Part shown: positions 1-6,398 of the stretch, piece by piece
Layout of the letters: every line of letters begins with the position of its first letter
Position numbering within the stretch: the first letter of the stretch is position 1
From: Bacteroidetes bacterium UBA4416
GTDB taxonomy: Bacteria; Bacteroidota; Bacteroidia; B-17B0; Aurantibacillaceae
Direction: 5' to 3'
Length of the DNA: 17,102 bases
Assembly (NCBI GenBank): GCA_002390745.1
Contig: DGQK01000036.1
Coordinates: 89,975 to 107,076, forward strand
Translations under genes and position numbers: made by a program
The notes under the pieces: generated by a model
Database searches by the model: none
The model's input: only the letters and a program-made list of their open reading frames with translations
What the model was told of the DNA's origin: nothing

Positions 1-91
1 TCATAGAGGGGTTCTGTTTTTTTTAATTTACCGGTGGCGTCGCTTTTGCAATGCTCCGGGGCAACACTAATGGAAACCTGGATACTAAGAT

Positions 92-131
92 CAAAAAGAA
101 ACATCCCTCACGACGTGTCGCGAGGGATGTT
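92..131 (-). terminator. Rho-independent terminator of the T9SS protein gene
   Basis: A perfect 10-bp inverted repeat (AACATCCCTC at 100-109, GAGGGATGTT at 122-131) is extended inside by a second 4-bp stem (CGAC/GTCG, 111-120) after one mismatch. Read on the minus strand it is followed by TTCTTTTTGA, a U-rich tract. It begins 14 nt past the stop codon of the T9SS gene, the right place to end that transcript. There is no T-run on the plus side, so it should work in one direction only. Confidence 0.85.
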
Positions 132-144
132 GAAAAGGAGTGGA

Positions 145-2226
145 TTAGTCTTTCAGGAAGCGCGCGATGGCCGCTTTGGAATTGGTCGATTGAATCCTTA
201 CGGTATAGATACCGGAAGTAAGCCCGTGGCTGTCAATCGTAATCACCGCTTCAGAAGACGTTAAAGACAATACTTTTTTACCGGCCATATCATACACGTC
301 CACCGTTTTCAGCTCAGTGTTGTTGACATTGATGTGCAGGACGTCCTGTACAGGATTCGGGTAAAGCTTTACAGCAGCAGACTGTAATTCCTCGATACCG
401 GTACAGGCATCGACAGTAATGACTTTTGAATCGCTGGCAGAGCAGCCGCTGGTGTTAGTGTAAGTATAGGTTACAGTAAATGATCCTGCCGATGCAGGAG
501 TGAATGAGCCTGAGGCAACCCCGGCTCCTGAATAGCTACCACCGGAAGGAGTTCCGTTAAGCGCAATTGCAGCATTACCGGCACAAGGCGTACTCGTAAT
601 AGCAGCCAAACTTACCACGGGAGTTGGATTTACAACAACTACAGATGTAGCCGTGTAGGTTCCTGCACAACCGGCTGCTGAAGCAGCAACAGTATACGTG
701 GTATTCGACGTAGGTGAAACCATGATCACGGCGCTGTTGGATACCGGAGAAGTCCAGGTATAAGAGGAAGCCCCGCTGGCCGTTAAGGTCGCTGTATTAC
801 CGGAGCATATTGTTGCACTGTTTATAGAAACGGTCGGCGAAGAGGTGATGGTTACCGAAGTGGTAGTGCTATGCACACAGCCGAGGGCATTGGTTCCCGA
901 TACACTGTAGTTGGTGGTGGTGGTTGGGCTCACCGTAATAGTCGGTGAGTTGGAAGCCGGGCTGGTCCAGGTATAGGTGTTGGCCCCCGAAACTACCAGG
1001 GATACCGTTCCACCGGAGCAGATCGTTGCCGCGTTCACCATCAGGTTGCTCGCAGAGATCGTAACCGTCGCCGTTTTTTTCGCGCTGCAACCCAAAGCAT
1101 CGGTTCCGGTTACAGTATATTGGGTTGTAGAGGAAGGGCTCACAGCTACAGTTGCGGTAGTCGCACCTGTATTCCATGAATATGCAGAAGTACCAGTGGC
1201 AGTAAGCGTGGCTGTTTGCCCGGCACAAATGGTCGGAGAATTCACGCTGACAACCGGAGCGGCATTTACACTCACTGTTTTGGTAACCGCTACGGTTCCC
1301 GAAGGATAGGTCGCTGTAAGGGTTACAGAATACGTTCCACCCGCTGCATAAGTTACACCGGGATTTTGTGAAGAAGAGCTGGAAGGTGTAGCTCCCGGGA
1401 AAGACCAGTTCCATGCCGTCGGGGTTGCCGTCGACTGATCGCTAAAGGTAGCGACAGTGCCGGGACAGATCGTTGCAGGCGCATTGAAGTTCGCTACCGG
1501 ATTATAGATCAGCTCGAGGTCATCCACAAACATAATACTGCCAGTGCTGCTCATATTGGGTGCTACTGTGAGCTGATTATTGGACGAGGTAATATTCACC
1601 ATCACATAAGCCGGTGTACTTGAGCTCACATAATTGAAGGGAACCGAAAAGCGCTTCCAGGTTGCCTGGTTTGCAGCCGGCGTCACGTATAACGCATCAC
1701 CGATCTTGTTGGCAGACATATTCGGGTGATTCGAGTTATAAGGTGTTTCAGGATCGTAGTAATCGCCTGTGTGCAGGATGACACGCACTTTTCCCTGTTC
1801 AGCGGAAGCACCCGTTCCTCCGGTGGCCTGTGTATACTTGTACCATCCTACCAGGCTGTCCGGGCGGCCGGTTAATGGAATGCGGGCGCCGTTGGCCGAA
1901 GTAGCGCTTAAGAACCCTTCGGATTTATTGGAAGAAGGAGCTTCCACCACACCCGAGGTCACATTTCCGTTGACAGTAGCGATAATAAAATATTTGGTTT
2001 CCACCCTTACGCAATAGCTTCCGGAATGTGGACTGGTAGCACGGGAACAGGTCTGAGGGCCGGAGCTGGCTAAGCCTGTACCGGTTTTGTTTGAGTTGAA
2101 GCTGGTAGGCTCCTCCGTAGGAGAACCAGCATTATCCCAGTTTTCGAAACCGGCATTTGCAATTTGTGTCTGCCCGAAAGCAAAAGCACCCATTGCCAGA
2201 AATAACGTCGTAATTATTTTTTTCAT
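145..2226 (-). CDS. Secreted T9SS-sorted protein with PKD and Ig-like repeats
   Basis: A 693-residue exported protein. It has a classic signal peptide (MKKIITTLFLAMGAFAFG, cleavage before QTQ). The region to about residue 240 starts IANAGFENWDNAG, resembling carbohydrate-binding/PCMD-like N-terminal domains of Bacteroidota surface proteins. A PKD domain follows at about 245-325 (FSDQSTATPTAWNWSFPGAT, then GGTYSVTLTATYPSG). Three Ig-like repeats of about 65-75 residues come next, each opening with a variant of ATICSGxTATLTASG and ending in a TTYTVxxxxxxGC motif, then a diverged fourth repeat with GTPSGGSYSGAGV. The last 80 or so residues (from GIEELQSAAVKLYPNPV, ending IARFLKD) form a type A T9SS sorting domain, which should direct export through the Por system and anchoring or release at the cell surface. 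Its ligand cannot be told from sequence. The gene appears monocistronic, with its own promoter and terminator. Confidence 0.9.
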   Translation of the reverse strand: MKKIITTLFLAMGAFAFGQTQIANAGFENWDNAGSPTEEPTSFNSNKTGTGLASSGPQTCSRATSPHSGSYCVRVETKYFIIATVNGNVTSGVVEAPSSNKSEGFLSATSANGARIPLTGRPDSLVGWYKYTQATGGTGASAEQGKVRVILHTGDYYDPETPYNSNHPNMSANKIGDALYVTPAANQATWKRFSVPFNYVSSSTPAYVMVNITSSNNQLTVAPNMSSTGSIMFVDDLELIYNPVANFNAPATICPGTVATFSDQSTATPTAWNWSFPGATPSSSSSQNPGVTYAAGGTYSVTLTATYPSGTVAVTKTVSVNAAPVVSVNSPTICAGQTATLTATGTSAYSWNTGATTATVAVSPSSTTQYTVTGTDALGCSAKKTATVTISASNLMVNAATICSGGTVSLVVSGANTYTWTSPASNSPTITVSPTTTTNYSVSGTNALGCVHSTTTSVTITSSPTVSINSATICSGNTATLTASGASSYTWTSPVSNSAVIMVSPTSNTTYTVAASAAGCAGTYTATSVVVVNPTPVVSLAAITSTPCAGNAAIALNGTPSGGSYSGAGVASGSFTPASAGSFTVTYTYTNTSGCSASDSKVITVDACTGIEELQSAAVKLYPNPVQDVLHINVNNTELKTVDVYDMAGKKVLSLTSSEAVITIDSHGLTSGIYTVRIQSTNSKAAIARFLKD

Positions 2227-2251
2227 AGAGCTTGGTTTAGTGTTAGCAATT

Positions 2252-2259
2252 CAAAAATA
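2252..2259 (-). promoter_or_regulatory. Candidate -7 promoter element of the T9SS protein gene
   Basis: On the minus strand this reads TATTTTTG, an exact match to the Bacteroidota -7 consensus TAnnTTTG. It lies 25 nt before the ATG at 2226. No good TTG/TTTG -33 box is seen about 20 nt further upstream, and the flanking DNA is A/T-rich, so a chance match is possible. Confidence 0.5.
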
Positions 2260-2283
2260 CAAAAAACATACGGATTTAAGTTT

Positions 2284-2320
2284 AAAAAAAAGCATCCCGG
2301 GCCATAAGGCCCGGGATGCT
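2284..2320 (-). terminator. Strong Rho-independent terminator of the PspC operon
   Basis: A perfect 13-bp G+C-rich inverted repeat (AGCATCCCGGGCC at 2291-2303, GGCCCGGGATGCT at 2308-2320) with a 4-nt ATAA loop. On the minus strand it is followed by seven Ts (2284-2290). It lies 44 nt after the stop codon of the PspC-domain gene and would insulate that operon from the T9SS gene promoter just beyond. Confidence 0.93.
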
Positions 2321-2364
2321 CAAAATGATTCCGTTAAAAGCCGTTGTTCAATTAAAAAATCATT

Positions 2365-4182
2365 TTATTTATCTTTTGCGGTATTTACGTGCACGCCGTG
2401 CTTGTCGATAACGACTTTGGATTCTTTGGAGTTGATGTTCACGCCATTGCTGTCCACTTTAATGCTGGCATCTTTGGCGTTGATGTTCACACCATTCACA
2501 TTAATGTTGAGTTCCTTGTCGGCATCGCTGTCATCATCTTTTCCGTTATAGTGGTCGCTTACCGAGATCAGGCCTTCACAATCCACACACACCAGGCCTG
2601 CTTCGGTCATTTTCCAGCGGCGACCCACCATATCCCCGTCATAGGTATTGGTTACATTCTCGATATCGTAGATCAGGCTTTCCAGGGATTTATCAAGGTA
2701 GATCACCTTCCCCACCGGGATCCTGAGGATCGCGGTCACATCCTGTTTTCTGAACTTATCGAGGCTGTTTACCCTGAAGAGGTCATCGAAAATGATCTCA
2801 TTGTTTTGCTGAACAACATTGTATACAATGTGCTTTGCCCTCAGGCGGGCCATGTCCTTGCTGTTACCCCTGGCTTCTTTCACGATCACCAGGTCAGTAG
2901 TGCCGTTTTGGGATTTGATCACATTTAAGCTCGCGTTGCCCAACAGGTATTTCGTATTGTCATGCTTCCCGATCATATACCCATTTCTGTGACCATGGTA
3001 GTAATTCCGTTCTCCTTCTTCCTTTTCATCGCTTACTTCCAGCTCACCATAATTGATACTCAACTCATTCATCTTCAACACCAGAGTATCGTTTTGCTGA
3101 ACAGCTATGTTTTCCCTGAGCTTAGCCACTTTGTTAAAGTCCTGGCTTGTGCGTGTTCCTACATAGATAAGCATGACAAAGCCAACCAGCCAGAGAATGC
3201 CTGCCGAAAGATTGACCCAGCGATTGGAATAGCGCACTTTGAAGAGGATCTTCACACCACCGTATATCATCATCACGATGGGCGTTCCAACGAAAATAGC
3301 AATCCCGATCAGTCCGATGTAAAAATCTTTTCCATCGAGCAGAACCATGTCAATCCACTCGCTGCCTTCTACATTAGAGGTCATAAAGGACACCCCAAAG
3401 ATAGAGCTGAACAGCCCAAGGAAAAAGATCAGGCCAATAATCACCATCAGCACTCCGAGTATCTTAAACAGCACACGGCCTATATTTGTCAGCACATCCC
3501 CCATGAAATCAATTGCCTTTTCGGCAGCGTTGCGCGGAGCAGCTCTGTCTGAAAGATCACGGAAATCCTTTCCGTATTTTTCCATCCTTTTTTTAAGCTG
3601 CTCCGCCTCTTCCTTTACGGCTTTGGAGATGTTATTGATATCCGCCTTCTCCCCTTTCATCATCAGCTTGTCGGCGGTGGTTTTGGCTTCAGGAATAGCG
3701 ATCCATAAGATCAGGTATAACAGGATTCCTGTACCGCCAAAAAAGAACAATAATAATAAGGCAATGCGCAGCCATACCGGGTCGAAGCCAAAGTAATGGC
3801 CAATCCCTGAGCACACGCCGCCAATGACTTTATTGTCGCCATCACGGAACAAACGCCTCTTAACAGGCTCTTCCCCTGAATTCCCTACCTCTGCGTCCGT
3901 ATCCCCGGAACCCATAGCTTCCGATACAAATTCTTCCGGCTTGCCCATGTTATCAATCACGTAATCCACATCACTCATCAGTACCACCTGTTTCACCGTG
4001 CTTGTTTTTCCCTGAAGCATTTCGGCAATGCGCGACTCAATGTCGCTCATGATTTCATTTCCACCATCCGCCTTGTTGAACAAGCTTTTGATGGCAGCGA
4101 GGTATTTGCTTAATTTCTCATAAGCATCTTCTTCTATATGAAAAATAATACCGCTGATATTTATAGTTACTGTTTTATTCAT
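2365..4182 (-). CDS. PspC domain-containing membrane protein with long C-terminal domain
   Basis: 605 residues. The N-terminal 85 or so residues (MNKTVTINISGIIFHIEEDA) are the cytoplasmic domain usual in Bacteroidota PspC proteins. A PspC domain covers about 108-166 (KRRLFRDGDNKVIGGVCSGI, then a hydrophobic helix ending YLILWIAIPEAK). Further membrane segments lie near 238-262, 287-310 and 326-343. About 260 residues follow after the last segment, with predicted beta structure and an unusual tail of short repeats (see findings). PspC proteins sense or counter envelope stress in the phage-shock response of Proteobacteria. Here PspA is absent and the partner is a PadR repressor 23 nt upstream, an arrangement common in this phylum. 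It is the last gene of its operon, with a strong terminator behind it. The family call is firm; the exact signal is unknown. Confidence 0.9.
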   Translation of the reverse strand: MNKTVTINISGIIFHIEEDAYEKLSKYLAAIKSLFNKADGGNEIMSDIESRIAEMLQGKTSTVKQVVLMSDVDYVIDNMGKPEEFVSEAMGSGDTDAEVGNSGEEPVKRRLFRDGDNKVIGGVCSGIGHYFGFDPVWLRIALLLLFFFGGTGILLYLILWIAIPEAKTTADKLMMKGEKADINNISKAVKEEAEQLKKRMEKYGKDFRDLSDRAAPRNAAEKAIDFMGDVLTNIGRVLFKILGVLMVIIGLIFFLGLFSSIFGVSFMTSNVEGSEWIDMVLLDGKDFYIGLIGIAIFVGTPIVMMIYGGVKILFKVRYSNRWVNLSAGILWLVGFVMLIYVGTRTSQDFNKVAKLRENIAVQQNDTLVLKMNELSINYGELEVSDEKEEGERNYYHGHRNGYMIGKHDNTKYLLGNASLNVIKSQNGTTDLVIVKEARGNSKDMARLRAKHIVYNVVQQNNEIIFDDLFRVNSLDKFRKQDVTAILRIPVGKVIYLDKSLESLIYDIENVTNTYDGDMVGRRWKMTEAGLVCVDCEGLISVSDHYNGKDDDSDADKELNINVNGVNINAKDASIKVDSNGVNINSKESKVVIDKHGVHVNTAKDK

Positions 4183-4205
4183 AGTCTCGTTTATTAAAAA
4201 TAGGT

Positions 4206-4541
4206 TTAATTCTTTGGTTGTATCGTTTTATTGACGGCGTCCACCAGCTCTGCCCACGAGAGCTGAAGCTCCTTGAGGTAAGTTACCCCTATTTCGGTGA
4301 GCATATAGTATTTACGCGGTGGCCCGGAGGTGCTCTCTTCCCAGCGGTAGGTCAGCAAACCTGTGTTTTTCAATCGTGTTAAAAGCGGATAGAGTGTTCC
4401 TTCGACTACTACTAACTTTGTTTCCTTCAACTTCTCAATGATCTCTGTCGGATAGGCATCGCCCTGAGAAAGTATGGATAGTATGCAGAGTTCCAGAACA
4501 CCTTTGCGCATCTGCGCTTTTGTGTTCTCTGAGTTTACCAT
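4206..4541 (-). CDS. PadR-family transcriptional regulator
   Basis: 111 residues, the usual length of a short PadR-s1 regulator. A winged helix spans about residues 10-85: RKGVLELCILSILSQGDAYP, the recognition-helix region with VVVEGTLYPLLTRLKNTGLL, and the wing with SGPPRKYYMLTEIG. A short C-terminal dimerisation helix follows (LQLSWAELVDAVNKTI). PadR proteins are dimeric repressors that commonly control their own operon and a neighbouring membrane gene. Only 2 nt separate it from the upstream exported-protein gene, and 23 nt from pspC downstream, so the three are almost surely co-transcribed. The palindrome at 5127-5155 over the operon promoter is the obvious candidate operator. The inducer is unknown. 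Confidence 0.92.
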   Translation of the reverse strand: MVNSENTKAQMRKGVLELCILSILSQGDAYPTEIIEKLKETKLVVVEGTLYPLLTRLKNTGLLTYRWEESTSGPPRKYYMLTEIGVTYLKELQLSWAELVDAVNKTIQPKN

Positions 4542-4543
4542 AT

Positions 4544-4933
4544 TTATAGTGTTTTAAAATTAAACTGAATGCTGTATGCGTTATTGGCTTTGAGCTGCTT
4601 AAGGCTCAGGGTCAGAAATTGCTCCTCGATGAATTTCCTCAGCCCCTGGTTTTCGGTATTGGCTACAACCAGGTTTACCCGGCCGGCCTCATCCACTGTA
4701 AACACAACGTTTACCCTGGCCTCGGAAACATTGTAGGTATTAAGATTCGGAAATTTGATGCTTTCCTTAATAGTGCGCGATGCCGACTCTGCGTCTGCGC
4801 CCATTGGCTTTTCTCCCGCAGGAGCTGCCATGGCCGATGTACCGATTAAGATCCCTGAAAGCATGGCGAGCAAGCCTTTTTTTAAAAACAGGCCACCCTT
4901 TGTATGTTTGCCGGTGTTGTCCTTCGTTTTCAT
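4544..4933 (-). CDS. Small exported protein with TonB-C-like fold
   Basis: I chose the ATG at 4933 (129 residues, MKTKDNTGKHTKGG). An in-frame ATG at 4975 would add 14 residues and cannot be excluded. A basic N-terminus and hydrophobic stretch (GLLAMLSGILIGTSAMA, then APAGEK) form a signal peptide. The mature part holds a conserved-looking pattern (ARVNVVFTVDEAGRVNLVVA, then residues ending YSIQFNFKTL) that resembles the beta-alpha-beta C-terminal domain of TonB-like proteins, without a TonB membrane anchor or Pro-rich linker. It is the first gene of the padR-pspC operon, 2 nt ahead of padR. It may be the periplasmic arm of this envelope-stress unit, but that is inference; by sequence alone it is a hypothetical exported protein. 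Confidence 0.75.
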   Translation of the reverse strand: MKTKDNTGKHTKGGLFLKKGLLAMLSGILIGTSAMAAPAGEKPMGADAESASRTIKESIKFPNLNTYNVSEARVNVVFTVDEAGRVNLVVANTENQGLRKFIEEQFLTLSLKQLKANNAYSIQFNFKTL

Positions 4934-5109
4934 AATTGTTGTTTTTGAGTGTGTTATTATACGTTTTCTGTTCATCGTTTAAGCGTCCTGGTCAATTTCC
5001 GGTTCGCGAATCCGGCCTTTTACTTTTCTGCTTCTTTGCTAATTTGGCCTGCAGTGCTTCTTAACAAATAGAATAAACAGTACTATGCTTTAATCATTAT
5101 TAGGTGACA

Positions 5110-5141
5110 CAAAGATACGTGAATTATTTAGTACCTTGCAA
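5110..5141 (-). promoter_or_regulatory. Promoter of the exported protein-padR-pspC operon
   Basis: On the minus strand the -7 element TATCTTTG (5110-5117) matches TAnnTTTG exactly. A TTG -33 box lies 21 nt upstream (plus-strand CAA at 5139-5141), within the spacing known for Bacteroidota sigma-A promoters. The expected start near 5103 gives a leader of about 170 nt to the ATG at 4933, which is long for this phylum. The -33 box sits inside the palindrome 5127-5155, so a protein bound there would block polymerase. Confidence 0.7.
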
Positions 5142-5155
5142 CACATAGTACTAAA
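5127..5155. promoter_or_regulatory. Palindromic candidate PadR operator
   Basis: An exact inverted repeat TTTAGTAC (5127-5134) and GTACTAAA (5148-5155) with a 13-nt spacer. It lies between and over the -33/-7 boxes of the padR operon. The half-site centres are 21 nt apart, about two helical turns, fitting a dimeric winged-helix repressor. The AGTAC core recurs at 5079-5083 and in a 10-bp perfect palindrome at 5221-5230. Binding by PadR is inferred from position and symmetry only. Confidence 0.55.
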
Positions 5156-5173
5156 AAATAAATAAACTCATTG

Positions 5174-5230
5174 ATAATCAGTGAGATTATTTTCAGGCAA
5201 CAGATTTGAGGGAACCCTAAAAAGTACTTT
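5174..5230. promoter_or_regulatory. Upstream control region of the TerC gene (candidate)
   Basis: This stretch holds a 6-bp inverted repeat ATAATC/GATTAT (5174-5190, 5-nt loop), a one-mismatch -7 box CAGATTTG (5201-5208, 31 nt before the TerC ATG) without a convincing -33 box, and the perfect 10-bp palindrome AAAGTACTTT (5221-5230) placed 9 nt before the start codon. The last shares its AGTAC core with the padR operator. Whether TerC is controlled with the padR operon is open. Confidence 0.3.
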
Positions 5231-5239
5231 TTAAGGTTT

Positions 5240-6025
5240 ATGCATCACTGGTCAAACGAATTTTCGCAATTATTTTCGCTTCACGGACTCATGTCTCTGC
5301 TCACCCTGAGCCTCCTGGAAATTGTGCTGGGAATAGATAATATCATTTTTATCTCGCTGGCAGTGAACCGCCTGCCCAAAAAGTTACAGCCACGTGCGCG
5401 TACCATTGGCCTGCTCCTGGCCCTGGTGGTAAGGGCCTCCATGCTGTTCTGCATCGGCTCCATTGCGGGGCTCAAACATCCTTTCTTTTATGTGGGCCCT
5501 TATGGCATAACCGGCAAAAGCCTGGTGCTCTTTGCCGGTGGCGTATTCCTGCTGATAAAAACATGGAAGGAACTGATGGATAAACTTTATAAGCGCAACA
5601 GAACAGATGCGCCGGGGAAAAAGCTCAATGACAGCTTCAGGGCAGTGATCATCCAGATCGTGATCATCGATTTCGTCTTTTCTTTTGACAGTATCCTGGC
5701 CGCGGTGGGACTGTCGGGCATTATCCTCATCATGGTATCGGCAGTCACCATTTCCATGTTACTGATGATTGTATTTTCTGGTAAAGTTGCCGGGTTCATC
5801 GCTAAAAATCCAGGCATCAAAATGATCGCCCTTGTTTTCCTGCTGGTAATCGGCGGCATTTTAGTGGCAGAAAGCCTGGTAGATTGCTATAATACCACAG
5901 TGCCTGAAAAAGAGCACTGGCACATTAACAAGAATTACGCTTACCTCGCCCTGGCCTTTGCCCTGGTGGTAGAGCTTTTTAATATCCGGGAGCGCAAAAT
6001 CAGGCGCTCGCACGGCTCCACATAA
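5240..6025 (+). CDS. TerC-family integral membrane protein
   Basis: 261 residues, usual for the short TerC/YkoY group. The two diagnostic TerC signatures are present: LEIVLGIDNIIFISLAVNRL (acidic residues E27 and D33) and VIIQIVIIDFVFSFDSIL (D144 and D150), both inside membrane helices. About seven hydrophobic segments are visible, with a charged loop near 110-130. TerC proteins of this class are linked to metal (Mn) export and metalation of secreted proteins, and others to tellurite resistance; substrate cannot be assigned here. AAGG at 5233-5236 lies just upstream but too near the ATG to be an ideal ribosome site. The gene diverges from the padR-pspC operon, consistent with a shared envelope or metal-stress role. 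Confidence 0.92.
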   Translation: MHHWSNEFSQLFSLHGLMSLLTLSLLEIVLGIDNIIFISLAVNRLPKKLQPRARTIGLLLALVVRASMLFCIGSIAGLKHPFFYVGPYGITGKSLVLFAGGVFLLIKTWKELMDKLYKRNRTDAPGKKLNDSFRAVIIQIVIIDFVFSFDSILAAVGLSGIILIMVSAVTISMLLMIVFSGKVAGFIAKNPGIKMIALVFLLVIGGILVAESLVDCYNTTVPEKEHWHINKNYAYLALAFALVVELFNIRERKIRRSHGST

Positions 6026-6026
6026 A

Positions 6027-6056
6027 ATCACCGGACCCAATCAGGAATCCGGTGAT
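6027..6056. terminator. Hairpin between TerC and the converging small gene
   Basis: A 9-bp perfect stem (ATCACCGGA at 6027-6035, TCCGGTGAT at 6048-6056) with a 12-nt loop sits 1 nt after the TerC stop and 24 nt after the stop of the minus-strand gene. The T-tracts are poor on both sides (CTTATC on plus, TTTATG on minus). A weak two-way terminator between convergent genes is the best reading. Confidence 0.55.
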
Positions 6057-6080
6057 CTTATCAGTCAGAATGCAAAAAAA

Positions 6081-6338
6081 TTAGTCTTTCGGTTTTTCGT
6101 TGGTAGTTGCTGTCGACGTACCAATAGGCGTTGTTTTGGTTTCGTTGGCCGGAGCCGGAGATTCCGTTGCCGTTGTTTTCTTGGTTGTGACAGCCCTGCT
6201 TTTCGTAGGCGATACTCCTTTTTCCGAAATGGATTTTTCAGTTGTAGGAGGCGTGCCTGATCGCTTGGATGAGGGCTGCTCCTGGGCGCTTACCACAAAC
6301 GGAGCGGCAAATAAAACGAAAGTAATGATATGCTTCAT
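6081..6338 (-). CDS. Small secreted Thr/Lys/Pro-rich low-complexity protein
   Basis: I chose the ATG at 6338 (85 residues), because it begins a proper signal peptide (MKHIITFVLFAAPFVVSA, then QEQ) and because the promoter at 6365-6396 lies upstream of it; the longer in-frame start at 6395 would fall inside that promoter. The mature part is low complexity, rich in Thr, Ser, Lys, Pro and Glu, with no Cys and no aromatic residue, and is probably disordered. No family is recognised. It could be a periplasmic linker-like or surface peptide. It lies downstream of the beta-helix lipoprotein gene on the same strand, yet has its own strong promoter. Confidence 0.65.
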   Translation of the reverse strand: MKHIITFVLFAAPFVVSAQEQPSSKRSGTPPTTEKSISEKGVSPTKSRAVTTKKTTATESPAPANETKTTPIGTSTATTNEKPKD

Positions 6339-6364
6339 AAAGTCTTGTTTTAAGGGTTCAGAAA

Positions 6365-6396
6365 CAAACTTAACAAAATAAATGCCAGACTCCAAA
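6365..6396 (-). promoter_or_regulatory. Bacteroidota-type promoter of the small secreted protein
   Basis: On the minus strand: TTTG (plus CAAA at 6393-6396), exactly 20 nt, then TAAGTTTG (6365-6372). Both boxes match the consensus at ideal spacing. The expected start near 6358 gives a leader of about 20 nt to the ATG at 6338. Confidence 0.8.
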
Positions 6397-6398
6397 TA

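Noticed and set aside
1..4. CAT at 2-4, a possible minus-strand start codon at the window edge
   Set aside because: Only one codon is inside the window and no promoter box is seen, so it cannot be supported as a gene.
34..264. Plus-strand open frame of 76 codons
   Set aside because: It crosses the terminator and the antisense of the T9SS sorting domain; no promoter, no recognisable protein.
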